A DNA stretch of 54,284 nt from a virus. The translations under genes and the position numbers were made by a program. The notes beneath the pieces were generated by a model. That model worked only from the letters and a program-made list of their open reading frames with translations. It was not told the DNA's origin and ran no database searches. Of this stretch, positions 1 through 10,200 are shown one piece after another. Location of the stretch: the IMG/VR virus record IMGVR_UViG_3300027963_000004, positions 1-54,284 of that record. One strand, written 5' to 3'. How positions within the stretch are numbered: the first letter of the stretch is position 1; each line of letters starts with the position of its first letter.

Positions 1-127
1 GCCGTCAATGTAGCGGCAACAGTCATGGTGCCAGCATCTTCAGCCAAAGTATTGTCCCAGCCCGCACGGGTGACGTAGCCCCTATCAGTGATACGCAATG
101 GCGCACCCAAGATGTCGGTTGTACCTA
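1..127. repeat. Terminal direct repeat, left copy
   Basis: These 127 bases are identical to the last 127 bases of the window. The repeat lies inside a virion gene whose reading frame continues correctly when the two ends are fused, so the molecule is circular or terminally redundant. A length of 127 equals a common largest k-mer of short-read assemblers, so the exact size may be an assembly product and not a biological terminal repeat. Confidence 0.95.
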
Positions 128-827
128 CCGCAACAGTTACCACGCTTGCGCCAGAAGAAGTAACACTGGCAATTTGGTAGAAGGCTTTCTTACCACTGAC
201 AGTAGTAGACGCCACCGTTCCTGTTGCAATCACTTCGCTCATGGCTTGACCGTAGTAGTCGTAGCCAGAGACAGTGATGTTGACGGAAGTTGGAGTACCA
301 GCGCCTGTGGTTGTGGAAACCGCACGAGGGCAGTCAAGTTGCAAGCCTGTACCACCGCCTGTAATCGTGGCAGATGTAACACCAGCACCTGCGGCAAGCG
401 TGAGCGTGGTAGCAGTTGTGATGACGGCGGCAACAATATTAGTGGTTAGTTTTGCTTGTGGTACAACGTCCCAAATATAAACACGACCTAATGGGCCTAC
501 ACCTACGCTCATTGGGGATGGGTTTTGCAACAAAGCATTACCAGAACCGATGATTGTGGCGCTTGCCACAGTTTGTGAAGCGCTTACGGTGTAAGTTCCT
601 GTACCGCCAGAACCCGTACCAAAAGCGGTAATGTAAGTTCCATTGGTAAGTGACGTTGAACTGTCAAGAAACATACCCACAGCAATTGGGTCACCAGAAA
701 GCATGGCGGTGACGGTCAACGTGGTTGTAGCAATTGAACCAGTAAAAGTTGAAACAGTAGGGTAAGCATCCGACCCTTGAACTGTAATGGCGGAACCTAG
801 AAATAGGTCATCTGAAAATTGTGGCAT
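1..827 (-). CDS. Virion structural protein, N-terminal part of a gene split by the contig ends
   Basis: An open frame starts at ATG 827 behind a good AAGGAG ribosome site and runs off the left end of the window. Fused across the terminal repeat it ends at the TAA at 54007, giving 978 nt (325 aa). The protein begins [11 protein letters not shown] and is rich in Thr, Gly, Ala and Val. Residues of roughly 25-90 carry a Gly-rich beta motif ([13 protein letters not shown]) common in phage head and tail proteins, and a similar style is seen in the gp10-like protein at 38745. It follows the major capsid gene, from which a terminator separates it. A head-surface or tail role is inferred from position; I recognise no precise family. 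Confidence 0.8.
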   Translation of the reverse strand, partial: MPQFSDDLFLGSAITVQGSDAYPTVSTFTGSIATTTLTVTAMLSGDPIAVGMFLDSSTSLTNGTYITAFGTGSGGTGTYTVSASQTVASATIIGSGNALLQNPSPMSVGVGPLGRVYIWDVVPQAKLTTNIVAAVITTATTLTLAAGAGVTSATITGGGTGLQLDCPRAVSTTTGAGTPTSVNITVSGYDYYGQAMSEVIATGTVASTTVSGKKAFYQIASVTSSGASVVTVAVGTTDILGAPLRITDRGYVTRAGWDNTLAEDAGTMTVAATLT

Positions 828-866
828 TTTGTCTGCTCCTTGAAAAGTTTGACAAATACAAATTAC

Positions 867-900
867 AAAAAAAGGGGCAGGGTTTTATTCCCGCCCCTGC
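867..900 (-). terminator. Rho-independent terminator after the capsid gene
   Basis: On the minus strand a GC-rich stem (GGGGCGGG pairing with CCCTGCCCC, one bulged base, seven-base loop) is followed directly by seven T residues. It sits just after the capsid gene stop, so it should end or attenuate transcription there. This would raise capsid mRNA relative to downstream genes. Confidence 0.8.
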
Positions 901-905
901 TTACT

Positions 906-1820
906 TTAAACGCCGGGTGTGCCGTACATAGCACGCCAGTCGGTAAAGCCTACTTGATAACGCTCTGTAGCCTTGTAGCGCATAGAGTCGGTCTCAAAAT
1001 CGCCTTCCATCGTTTTTTCGAGTTTACGACGCATTAGCAACTTCATGCCTTCTGGAGCATCAGTCTGCACCCACCAAGCGGTAGATGAAGTCAAACGCGA
1101 TAGAACAGCAGCACCTTCGTCAAGCAAACCAATTGACTTGATTGGGTTGACGTCGTTGTTGCCTGTACCAGAACGTAAGACTGACTTGAGTAGAACCTCG
1201 GCTTGGAACACGTTGCCCGGTGCTACCACCAGTTGACGTGGAACTAGACGAATCTTCTTACCATTGTTATCCACAGCCTGACGGATTTGGATTAACATCT
1301 GCTCAAGAGAAGTCTGAGACAAGTTAGCAGCAGTAGTTAGCAAATTGCTTACAGTACCATTAACGATTGGGTGGGATGTGCTATTTAAAGCAACACCATC
1401 ACCACCGGGGTATGCGCTATTAAAAGCGCGGTTCAGCACGTTTGCCGACAAAGTCTCTTTAGTCTCAATAAGAGACTGAGCCAAGTGACGAGCATAAACT
1501 TGACCGATACGGATATGGTCACCATCCTCAACCAACACTTTGGTCAATGCAAAGGCCAAGCCAAAGACATTGTATACATAGCGTTGTAAGAACAGAACAC
1601 CACCTTGTTGATACGACACAGGAGTGCCGTCTGGCAACTGAGGTGCTGCACCAAATCCATAAAGGACAGGCTCTTCGTGGTAGTTACGTGGAATACCTTC
1701 TTGCTCACGGAAAACTCGTGACCATTCATCGGTACGTTGATCATAGACTCCGTCGAAACATTCGTTAAGGATTGGCTCAACGATACTTCTAAAGTCCGTA
1801 CTGCGCATTGGAGCGGCCAT
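906..1820 (-). CDS. Major capsid protein
   Basis: This 304-aa protein is the likely head shell subunit. It resembles a family of phage major capsid proteins that begin with MRSTDFRSIVEP-like sequence, carry a central VEDGDHIRIGQVYARHLAQS stretch and end in a basic segment followed by GFTDWRAMYGTPGV. The length suits an HK97-fold subunit without a large delta domain. The ATG at 1820 has a run of G residues as ribosome site, with an alternative Met four residues later. It is preceded by a scaffold-like gene and a putative decoration gene, the usual order for a head module, and followed by a strong terminator. Assignment rests on recalled family resemblance plus synteny. Confidence 0.85.
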   Translation of the reverse strand: MAAPMRSTDFRSIVEPILNECFDGVYDQRTDEWSRVFREQEGIPRNYHEEPVLYGFGAAPQLPDGTPVSYQQGGVLFLQRYVYNVFGLAFALTKVLVEDGDHIRIGQVYARHLAQSLIETKETLSANVLNRAFNSAYPGGDGVALNSTSHPIVNGTVSNLLTTAANLSQTSLEQMLIQIRQAVDNNGKKIRLVPRQLVVAPGNVFQAEVLLKSVLRSGTGNNDVNPIKSIGLLDEGAAVLSRLTSSTAWWVQTDAPEGMKLLMRRKLEKTMEGDFETDSMRYKATERYQVGFTDWRAMYGTPGV

Positions 1821-1834
1821 GGTTTAGTCCCCCC

Positions 1835-2407
1835 TTAGATGGCGTTAATTGTTGCGACGAACTGACTGCGAGAGACTTGTACTTGCACAACAGTGTAAGC
1901 ATCGCCCCAAGCGTTATCAACGCCGTTATAAAGACCAATGATACGCATATCACCGACCGCGCTTGTGCCTGCAAGACTAGTGGAAATCGTGCATTGTGAC
2001 AAACCTGTGGTTGTAGAACCAGCAGTAATGTTTGTAAAGTTTGCTTGATCACCAACAGAAGTTTGGGCAAGACTACCATCAGCCTGAATATCGTAAACAA
2101 TATTAGGATCAGAGTAGTAATAAGTTACTTCAGAACCAGTTTGATAAGTTGTGTTAGCAACCCATTGATTACTGATTTGACGACGACCAGTAGTGTCAGT
2201 CCACTCGTGACCGGCAAAAGCACCTTGATAGGCACTTCCTGCAGTCGCGGCAATAATGTTTCCACTCGTGTTAAGGGCGACAGGTTGACCTTTTAAAATG
2301 CCAGAACTGTAACCAGATGCAATACCGTTAGCAAGTGCCACTGCACGATCCAATCCAGAAGGATGGTATGAGGGGCGCAAGCCGAACGGAGCGTTTGTTG
2401 AAGACAT
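1835..2407 (-). CDS. Putative head decoration or capsid-associated protein
   Basis: A 190-aa protein beginning MSSTNAPFGLRPSYHPSG. The N-terminal APFGLRP motif followed by a beta-rich Gly/Thr/Ser body is typical of small proteins encoded directly upstream of phage major capsid genes, often labelled decoration or head stabilisation proteins. A clear AAGGAG site lies seven bases before the ATG. Only 14 bases separate it from the capsid gene. The specific role is inferred from position and style. Confidence 0.65.
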   Translation of the reverse strand: MSSTNAPFGLRPSYHPSGLDRAVALANGIASGYSSGILKGQPVALNTSGNIIAATAGSAYQGAFAGHEWTDTTGRRQISNQWVANTTYQTGSEVTYYYSDPNIVYDIQADGSLAQTSVGDQANFTNITAGSTTTGLSQCTISTSLAGTSAVGDMRIIGLYNGVDNAWGDAYTVVQVQVSRSQFVATINAI

Positions 2408-2438
2408 AGTCTTACTCCTTGTTCAAAATTTAAACACC

Positions 2439-2984
2439 CTACCCAGCAAAATGCGGAGCAGGCATCTGTTTGTCAATTTCACCCAATCCTTCGCCTTCAA
2501 CTTGAGCGAGATTTCTCCCGTTCCTGTCACGCGCTCCAGATGCTTGCTCTGCTTGAAGACGAATCTTATTCGCTTCCTCAAGAGGTGCCTCATGGTGGAA
2601 ATGCGACATCACTTCTTGGTACAATTCCATAGGAATCTTGTAAAGTAACATCTCATTACACGCGACATAACCATTATGTTCTCCAGCCTTTACGCGATAA
2701 TTTTCAAACTCAGGCAACTCATCCGCTTTCACGGGAATGTAGCCAAGCCGAATTCGCTTGTCGATACTGTCATAACTATTGGTTGTTGATAACCAGCAAA
2801 GGTGATAACCCCTTAATTCAGGGATATTGGGCAATGCGCTTTGTGTCCACTCGTCTTTCCACATCTTGCGACGCTCTTCAGCCGATATGAACTTATCCTC
2901 AGGTGCCTCTCGAACCGTGTCAAGACTCGCGCGATTTTCGCGTCCACCAGCAGATAGATTTCTTTTTAAACGTGAATCAACCAT
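2439..2984 (-). CDS. Conserved-type phage protein of the head module, unknown function
   Basis: The 181-aa product starts MVDSRLKRNLSAGG. I chose ATG 2984 because AGGAG lies eight bases upstream; an in-frame ATG at 3005 would overlap the preceding gene and has no ribosome site. The protein is charged and mostly soluble, with a central region rich in Tyr, Leu and Glu (PELRGYHLCWLSTTNSYDS) and a Pro-rich end. It lies between the scaffold-like and decoration-like genes, so a head assembly or virion role is likely. No catalytic motif is visible. Confidence 0.7.
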   Translation of the reverse strand: MVDSRLKRNLSAGGRENRASLDTVREAPEDKFISAEERRKMWKDEWTQSALPNIPELRGYHLCWLSTTNSYDSIDKRIRLGYIPVKADELPEFENYRVKAGEHNGYVACNEMLLYKIPMELYQEVMSHFHHEAPLEEANKIRLQAEQASGARDRNGRNLAQVEGEGLGEIDKQMPAPHFAG

Positions 2985-2988
2985 TTTC

Positions 2989-3981
2989 TTAACTCCTATA
3001 TCCATTGTTTTGTCGGGCTTCTAAGGCATAGCGTCGAATCATCTTCGCTCTCTTATCGGCATCATCCCACATACCAGCATCTTTCATCGCCCTAACCTGA
3101 TCAGGTGAAAGGGTGAAGGTGTTACCTCCTCGAGTAGTTGATACTGATTCACGGCCTGAACTTGTCACAACATTCCTTGGTCTAGAGTTCCGAATCGGTT
3201 TTTCATCGGTATTCATAGTATAACGGTGTGGCAAATACTTTTGCAAGCGATTATCTAATTCTTCCCAATAATCTGACGCTTTAGGATTCCATCCCTCTTC
3301 AGCCATCGCTTGGTCAATAGTTAGAGCAACTCTTGAATCAGCGTCTTTTCCGCTAGGGTCATACCATGGGTTATTCTCCATCCATGCCCCTGCATACTTC
3401 TTCAATTGTGGGTCTGGGGCCTGGATTGTCTGCTGGCGCTGTGGGGCAACCGAGCGTTTCTTTAAAGCCTCAAGAGCCTCAGACTGCCTCCGAGCCTCAA
3501 ACCACATTTCTTGAGCGGATGTAAGCAATTCACCATTACCAGTAGCCGTAGCCTCTTGAATCTTCTGCTTGGCAAACAAAATTCGTGAATTTTGGTCTTC
3601 AATTGCTTTATTTAGGCGTGCAATGTCTGATCCATGGCTCTTTTTCTCTAAAACAGACAGTCTTTCCAACAATTCTTGGTTTTGACGGGTCAAATGGTCT
3701 AGTTTTAGGTCTTTTTCAGAGGCAACTTGCTTGTGATACTCCTTACGAGCGCGTCGTTTGCTCCTTTTTTGCTCTCGCATAGCCTCTGCATCAGGGTCAA
3801 TAGCCCCACCAACAGCCATTTCTGTCTGTCTAGCACGCTCATCAGCCTCATCAGAGTCCTCATCATGGGCTGCATCAGGGGATGGGATACTTTCTGGCAA
3901 ATCTATTGTTGCAGAACCATCTTTTTCCTCTTGAATGACAATAACTTCTTGATTTTCCACAACATTTTGGTCTGTACTCAT
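2989..3981 (-). CDS. Putative scaffolding protein
   Basis: This 330-aa, highly charged protein has an acidic N-terminus (residues 1-70), a basic patch, a long predicted coiled coil at about 85-190 (RQNQELLERLSVLEKK and following) and a basic C-terminus. This layout, and the position shortly before the capsid gene, match tailed-phage scaffolding proteins that guide procapsid assembly. The 4-bp overlap with the co-chaperonin gene upstream implies translational coupling. No protease motif is seen, so scaffold removal would be by exit or a host protease. Confidence 0.65.
   Translation of the reverse strand: MSTDQNVVENQEVIVIQEEKDGSATIDLPESIPSPDAAHDEDSDEADERARQTEMAVGGAIDPDAEAMREQKRSKRRARKEYHKQVASEKDLKLDHLTRQNQELLERLSVLEKKSHGSDIARLNKAIEDQNSRILFAKQKIQEATATGNGELLTSAQEMWFEARRQSEALEALKKRSVAPQRQQTIQAPDPQLKKYAGAWMENNPWYDPSGKDADSRVALTIDQAMAEEGWNPKASDYWEELDNRLQKYLPHRYTMNTDEKPIRNSRPRNVVTSSGRESVSTTRGGNTFTLSPDQVRAMKDAGMWDDADKRAKMIRRYALEARQNNGYRS
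3190..3200. repeat. CCGANTCGGTT element, copy 1
   Basis: CCGAATCGGTT on the plus strand, inside the scaffold gene, where it encodes Lys-Pro-Ile-Arg on the minus strand. It is one of seven copies of AACCGANTCGG (minus-strand view) in the genome, found in two reading frames and in noncoding DNA. Confidence 0.7.
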
Positions 3982-4400
3982 ACAAATGCCCTCACCTCAA
4001 GTGGATTTCCAGTAACTTTAGCGATAACTTCGTGGTCATTCATAATCATAAATTCCACTTGTTCATCTTCCTTGTGCCGAACAGTCCAGCGGTCGCCAGT
4101 CCATTTAGGTACACGGAGGAAATCACCAACGTCACACCAACTGCCCTCAACCCATGGCTCCATTGAGTCGCGTTTCTTGAACGCCAATGGGCCTATAGCC
4201 ACTACCTTACCAATTGGGTTTTGCGCCCTTTCGGTATCTCGTGTTTCTTCAGGCAGAATAATCCCGGATTCAGTCATTTTTTTCTTGGCTAATCGCATTT
4301 GTACAAGCACACGAGCGCCTAATGGAATCGCACCGGGGTCTACAAGCGGAAAAGCCTCCGCTATCTCAGCGGCATTACCCGCTACCGTGCTATCTTTCAT
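3978..4400 (-). CDS. GroES-like co-chaperonin
   Basis: A 140-aa protein with recognisable GroES (Cpn10) features. After a 25-residue N-terminal extension comes PLGARVLVQ (first beta strand, compare PLHDRVIVK), then a mobile-loop region with SGIILPEET, whose IIL tripeptide corresponds to the IVL contact with GroEL. This is followed by GKVVAIGP (compare GEVLAVGNG), a roof-like insertion and a C-terminal EVIAKV strand. It probably caps host GroEL to fold the capsid protein, as T4 gp31 does. ATG 4400 has a GGAAG site. It overlaps the next gene (scaffold) by 4 bp, placing it squarely in the head operon. Confidence 0.8.
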   Translation of the reverse strand: MKDSTVAGNAAEIAEAFPLVDPGAIPLGARVLVQMRLAKKKMTESGIILPEETRDTERAQNPIGKVVAIGPLAFKKRDSMEPWVEGSWCDVGDFLRVPKWTGDRWTVRHKEDEQVEFMIMNDHEVIAKVTGNPLEVRAFV

Positions 4401-4575
4401 CGTTATCTTCCTTTAAAAGATTGTTAATAATTTCAAGAGTTGCATCCAACCCCTGATACTGTCCGACAAGGCGTTGATAAGTCTCAAAGTTGGGCAAGTT
4501 TCCTTGCGCCAACGATTCCTTTATCCTTGCCTGTTCCGCTTTTACAGCAGAAATAATGTCGGATACTGACTTCAT
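4390..4575 (-). CDS. Small conserved-type phage protein, helical
   Basis: A 61-aa protein (MKSVSDIISAVKAEQ...) that is almost wholly helical with heptad character. It starts in an ATGA overlap with the preceding gene and overlaps the co-chaperonin start by 11 bases, so it is translated as part of the head operon. Proteins like this commonly sit between portal and scaffold genes in phages; the function is unknown. Confidence 0.65.
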   Translation of the reverse strand: MKSVSDIISAVKAEQARIKESLAQGNLPNFETYQRLVGQYQGLDATLEIINNLLKEDNDER

Positions 4576-4757
4576 GCGTTAGATTTCTCCACGCCTTTCT
4601 TGCTACTAAAGTCGCCATGGTCGCTGTTAGCCTCTGGCATTGTCGCTTTTGATTGCTCTTTTATTTCACATCCAGTAATCCATGCGCCAGCCGCCATGCG
4701 GGTTTTTTGACGCACTTGCTCAGATTGCAGTTCTTTAACTTCTTTATCCATCATCAT
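4572..4757 (-). CDS. Small hypothetical protein after the portal gene
   Basis: Up to 61 aa, charged, no recognisable domain. Three in-frame ATGs occur in a row (4757, 4754, 4751). The first forms an ATGA overlap with the portal stop. The third has the best spacing (seven bases) to an AGGAG site, so the true product may be 59 aa starting MDKEVKEL. Position implies a minor head-module role. Confidence 0.55.
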   Translation of the reverse strand: MMMDKEVKELQSEQVRQKTRMAAGAWITGCEIKEQSKATMPEANSDHGDFSSKKGVEKSNA

Positions 4758-7261
4758 TCTCCTAAGTTACTTTGGGTGGTTTGGTTCAATTTAATTGCAG
4801 TTTCTTCCTGCTCCTTACGCAGTCTGACACCATCTACAGTCAGTTCCGCAGTTTTCATACGCTCAGTTGTGAGGTTATCTTCAGCATTCATGGCTATACG
4901 AGCCTGTAAATCCTTGTCCTCACGAGCAGCCTTGGCTTGCATCTCAGCCTGTTTAAGTTGGTTAGATGCTTGGTCTTGAGCCGCTCTGCGTTGAGTCTCA
5001 GCCATAGATGCCTGTAGAACTGCCTGTGCCTCACCATCCATTGGAGGTGCGGGTGGTTTGAACTGTTGCATAAACTGACCGAGTTGTTGCAGAGCAGGCA
5101 TGACCCCAGAAAATACCTCTTGGGAATCCATCTTTACATGGTCTGAGGCTATAGCAATTGCCCTATCAATCTCTTTGACCAACTTGTTGTTATCATAATT
5201 GTCAATCCTAACCCCTGTGTCACCACCAGCATAAGTCTGCATTTGGTTGGTATACCAGAGCATCATGTGTTGTTTAATATGCTCTAAAGCCTGTGGAATG
5301 TATTTAGGGGCAACTAAATTGTTCATGCCTAGGTTAGGGTCTAGGGCAAATGATAAGTGAGCCTGTATGTGTGCCAAGTGGTCTTGGCGAGGATATGCAA
5401 AGGCTGGTCTGCCCAAAGCCATGGCTGAATTCTCTTGAGCAGCATTCATCTCCGCGGGTTTAGAGGCATTTGGTATCAACTCATTAGAGTTAGGTATCTT
5501 TAACTGTTTAAGCATCCGAGCCACTACCGCCCTTTGGTCAAAAATAGCGGGGAATTGTGTAGATAACTGCAATACCGCTTGCATCTGGGCCACTCTTTGC
5601 GTTTCCGAAAAGATATGGGGGTCAGAAACAGGGATGATGTCACTATTGCGTTTGAAGTCTTCCCGCTTGATTGGTAGTTCAGCCACCACATCACCACGCT
5701 TTTGCTCATCCAAATACCATCGATTCAGACGACCAATTATCCCAAGCACACGGCGTTGGGACTCATGCAAGCGTGCATGGATAGATGAGAATACTGCCGC
5801 TCCTTGCTCTATTAGAGCCTGAGTTGTGCCTACTGGGGTGTTCTGACCTACATCAGCAATCTTTTCTTCTGCTGTGGTTACTACCCCTTTGGCGGCATTA
5901 GTTAACCATCCCAAGAGTTCAAACAGAACTTGACTTGGGGGGTTAAATGGCATTGGCATAGCAATCTTACGGATGTCATCTACACCCGGCGCGCTCTCAA
6001 CTTCAGTAACCTGCGTGACCTCAATTTGTTGACTTGCACCTGAAATTCGCGCGCCTTTAAGTTTGAGCATCGTCGCTGAATTGTTAATGTGTGCCGTATC
6101 GAGCAAGGCACGAAGAGCGCCCGTAAGCGCAGCAGAAAGACCTCCAATGAGTTGCGGAAGACCGATAGCATATGCACCCCTCCATGGGATAAATTTGAAT
6201 TCAATGAGCCAATCTAACTTTGTTAAGGTAATGTCACCCTCTTCCCAGTTACGATATAACCCCAAGACTTTTTGCTCTAACTCATCAATCATTAAGATGT
6301 AAGGAGCGGATTCACCATCTGTACGGGTGTCATCATCTAGGTTTAACCATGTGTAGATGTGGTAGACCTTACGCATTCCATCTTCATTGTCCTGATATTT
6401 CTTGCCCTCAATCTTCTCATTGGCTTTCTCAGAATGAGTCTGCTCTGGCTCAGAGTGGGCGCGGACAAAATTAGTATCTCGGTATAAACCCCTTTGAACG
6501 CGTTGATCCAACTCCCAAGCAGAGATGGTTTGCACCTCAGTAACCCTTTGAGCAGTATAAAAATTTACCGCTGAATAGGGGAGCAAGATGTTGTCAATGG
6601 GGACGAACTCAGAGCAAGGTCTGCGCTTTGTTTCGTCATACCAGATTTTCATAAACTGAGAGCCACCCAACGGCAACTGGGTCAACAATTGCTCTTGCTC
6701 ATCCCTAAACTCTTCAATCTGCTCAGTCAACTGCCAGTTTATGTAGTCGCGTTTACGCTCTGCGACCTCAGTCTTCTCATCAGTTACTTCGCCAATAATC
6801 TTTGTGCGGGTTGGGCCATCTGGTGGGAATAGTTCCCTAATGGCTCTTGAGGCAAAGTCTACACAAGCCTCTGCCATTACAGGGTGAACTACTTTGGATG
6901 CACCAAAGAACATAGCCCCTCCGGGCGCGTCATCACCCATGCCAGTGCGTTTTAAGCCCTCTTCTTGTTGCTTGTCCCGCTTTTCACGGGACTCTTTGTC
7001 ATTCTCAATGAGGTCAATGTAGCGGTTGGCAATCTTCTCAATGTCATAGAGGTTTAGAGTCTCAGCCAAGTTGGCATAGAAATCTTCATCTTCATTGGGG
7101 CCTTTAAAGCCCTCCATTTGGACTACGGCAGAACCATCAGGCAATTCTTCTACTTCTGAATCCTCTAAGTCAATATCAATGTCAATCCCCTCTTCTGGGA
7201 TTTCTTTGATTCCATCAAGGAATCGGTTGAATTCTGGGTCTATCGGCATTTCAGTAGCCAT
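4754..7261 (-). CDS. Portal protein
   Basis: An 835-aa protein whose size, acidic N-terminus, long helical middle and Gln/Ala/Glu-rich helical C-terminus (about 730-835) match large portal proteins of short-tailed phages such as P22. The portal is the dodecameric ring at the head vertex through which DNA enters and leaves. Sequence marks include the SGASQQIEV and PSQVLFELLGWL regions in the core and the C-terminal coiled, barrel-like tail. An AAGGA site precedes ATG 7261. The gene lies between the packaging genes and the head assembly genes, as expected. Confidence 0.85.
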   Translation of the reverse strand: MATEMPIDPEFNRFLDGIKEIPEEGIDIDIDLEDSEVEELPDGSAVVQMEGFKGPNEDEDFYANLAETLNLYDIEKIANRYIDLIENDKESREKRDKQQEEGLKRTGMGDDAPGGAMFFGASKVVHPVMAEACVDFASRAIRELFPPDGPTRTKIIGEVTDEKTEVAERKRDYINWQLTEQIEEFRDEQEQLLTQLPLGGSQFMKIWYDETKRRPCSEFVPIDNILLPYSAVNFYTAQRVTEVQTISAWELDQRVQRGLYRDTNFVRAHSEPEQTHSEKANEKIEGKKYQDNEDGMRKVYHIYTWLNLDDDTRTDGESAPYILMIDELEQKVLGLYRNWEEGDITLTKLDWLIEFKFIPWRGAYAIGLPQLIGGLSAALTGALRALLDTAHINNSATMLKLKGARISGASQQIEVTQVTEVESAPGVDDIRKIAMPMPFNPPSQVLFELLGWLTNAAKGVVTTAEEKIADVGQNTPVGTTQALIEQGAAVFSSIHARLHESQRRVLGIIGRLNRWYLDEQKRGDVVAELPIKREDFKRNSDIIPVSDPHIFSETQRVAQMQAVLQLSTQFPAIFDQRAVVARMLKQLKIPNSNELIPNASKPAEMNAAQENSAMALGRPAFAYPRQDHLAHIQAHLSFALDPNLGMNNLVAPKYIPQALEHIKQHMMLWYTNQMQTYAGGDTGVRIDNYDNNKLVKEIDRAIAIASDHVKMDSQEVFSGVMPALQQLGQFMQQFKPPAPPMDGEAQAVLQASMAETQRRAAQDQASNQLKQAEMQAKAAREDKDLQARIAMNAEDNLTTERMKTAELTVDGVRLRKEQEETAIKLNQTTQSNLGE

Positions 7262-7263
7262 AT

Positions 7264-10200
7264 CTATTTCCTTTTAATCCAAGTGTCTGGTGTCATGTGG
7301 TGCTTTGTAACAAATTCATCATGCAATTTTTTTGATGCAGTTTTATGTTTTTTTGATATCTCAGTCATAAGTTTGTCAATAGACTTGTAGTCGGTTTTTA
7401 GCAATTTAGGTAATTTAGACTCTAGGCTTTGCACCGCACCACCTATGGCTTTATTGATGTCTGGGTCATTGATGTCATATGTTCCACGATTGCCTATGGC
7501 TGACTTAACTTGTGATGGGTCATATAACCCAATGTTTTTTATACCTTCTTCATTAACATAAAAACTATCATGCCCTAATTTTTTTATGGCATCTTGAACA
7601 ACTGGATTCTCAATTAATCCCCAATTACCTGTTTGATTTCCAAATCTTGCCATTTTTAAATAATAATCAAATTCGTTTTTTATTTTTTCAGCCTCATCAG
7701 GGTCTGATTTAGAAATTTGTTGTATTACTTTTTCAATTTGATTGATGTCATCATAATCAAATGGATTAGTTGCATTAATATGTAATGGATATAAAGTCTG
7801 ATTCTTCTCAGCCGCAATTGTGGGACTCTTACTTCCAACAGGAAAACTTTCAGCAAAGTCCAAATTTGGCGAAACAAAGATTGGGTCGCCTTCTTTTTGA
7901 AAATGTGGTGTTGCACCACGGTACATTTTTTCTTTAACTTTACTTTTCTCTAAAAACTTTTGAAGGTTAGCCTCACGTTCTGCTTGGGGCAATACCTTTT
8001 GCAGCCCTTTCATGCTTTTAGCAGCACCCTTGAGCAATCCTCCCACGCCCATCTTTAGGCTAAATTTAGGGGCAGATATTGCCCCACCTTTTTTCTCCTC
8101 AAGGGGAGGGAAGATTGAGCCACTATAAGCACCCGGCTCAGTAGTGCCTTGCATTGCACCACGGATCATGTTGGCTTGCTTTTGCAAATCACCGGGAAAT
8201 TCCAACTCAGCCAACTCTCTGATGGTCATCAAGTCATTGCGGCCAAGGGTGTTCTTAGACTCAGGGTCTGGCTTGAGTCGGTACTTGGAATACTCATTGA
8301 GCAATTCTTCATTGACTTGTTTGTGATAAGCATCAATATCTGCTTGAGTCACATAGCGGGTGTCAGGATTGGTTCTGCTATAACGCTTGGCATCCGCATA
8401 GTTGGGGAATGCTTGATCAAGAGTCTTCAAGCCTGTATTTCTCAAGTCACCAATCTCATCCCACTCACTAGACCTTACAAAGTCTTGCACATAGGGCAAA
8501 TACTCAGGATTTGGGGAGCGGTTTTGTTTACCCTTAATTTGATGGATGGTAGGTTTTGAGCGCTCTGCAGGTATATATGGTATGCCAGCATCATCCAAAA
8601 TTTTACTGATTGATTTAACATAAGCAGCAGGACTATCAGATAGTTCATTGAAAGAACTTACCATCTGACCTACAGTATCATGCAAAGATTCTTCATCAGA
8701 TTTATTAGTCAATGGCATATCACTATCAAATAATTTTTTGTTTTTTTGATACCATGCTGGCGCATCATAGCCAGAGCCAACCTCAATAGTAGTATGTGGC
8801 TTACCCTCAGGGTCTACTAAAGAATAAACCTTGGCATCACCCCTTTTAATAGCCTCATAACCACCTAAACCATAATCAGGGCTACCAGCATTACCTGACT
8901 CAAATGACCATTCAGGATGTCCTTTTGGCGGCTCATATCCTCGAACAGAATGACCCATGGCATCTGACTCAGCCGTAAACTGACCGGGCTTATCTAACTG
9001 AACCCATTTATAACCCTCCGGGTATTCTTTAAAAACAGTTAATCCTTCAGCCCTTTTTGCTTTAGCCTCTTCTGCTTTTTTAGCAAGTTCTTGGTTGTAT
9101 TGATGGGTGCGCTCAACCGCTTGTTTCATTGACACTTTGTTAAGTTGGTCTGGACGGATGCGGCCAGTCGCCAAGTCTTCTTTCAAAACATCAAGAATAT
9201 GGTCAAAGCCAAGAGAAGAGCCATAATCTTCATAAGAACCATGAGGAGGAATGCCATAAATTGGAGTGTCACCCGGTGCATTAGCCATCCAAGGATTGTC
9301 TTTTAGTCTCTTCTCAGTCTTGTAATCTTTGAGCAACTTTGAATTTCCACCAATTAAATCATCAGTTGCAGTTTCCCAAAATGTACCCATTCTAGTTGTA
9401 GACATTTGGTTTTCTGGCATTCCAAACTTTGCGCGGGCTTTCCTTGCATCTGCCGCTTGTTGATAACTCCAATTGAGGGCATCACGCATTGCACCCTCAC
9501 CAGCAAACTGGGAAATGCCTTGGTCAGCCAAGAGTCGGACAGGGTCTTTTTCAGTCCCCATTTGTTTCTTGACATAGTTGGTTAGGTTAGAGTCAACCCA
9601 TGTATCGATGGCATAGGTGTTCTCTGCTTGCTTACGCAAATTGGCATAAGCCTGCTCAGTCTCAGGATTCCATTGACCCGCCTCTTTCATGCGCTCAATT
9701 ACAGTATCCATCTTGTTGATAGTGTCTTCATAAACTTTTTTGGGATTACCACGAACGCTTGCCATATGGCGAGGGGAGTTGCTATCTTTTAAGTTCTGCC
9801 CAAAATTAGTAATAGATTTATCTTTCCAATTACCACCCTCTGGCTTGATGATGTTCATCACAGGAGGGTTAGTCAGAGACTTAGGAATGCCGGGTACAAG
9901 GGGTTGACCCATGGCAATCTTCTGCCCTGCGGTCTCACCGAGTTCTTTGCCCACAGTCTTTATTCCCTTGGCTACAGTTGACCCAGCCTTGGGCGCGACT
10001 ATCTGGGAGACGCCATACATACCCAACTTAGAGGCTACATCCTCAGAGTGTTGAGCCTCCTTGCCCGCTCCCAAATCCTTGAGGGATGGTATCTTCTTTA
10101 GCACGCGCTCAGAAGTTGGCAGAGCCGCCTCTTCTTCTACTAAGTTAGGCTTACCTGCAAGTTCACCTGCATAATTAATGCCCATGCGACCCAATTCCTC

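Noticed and set aside
174-480. Plus-strand small frames near the left end
   Set aside because: They are antisense to the split structural gene, whose frame stays open across the join.
3727-4416. Plus-strand open frame of 229 codons over the co-chaperonin
   Set aside because: Opposite strand to well-supported scaffold and GroES-like genes, with no operon context.
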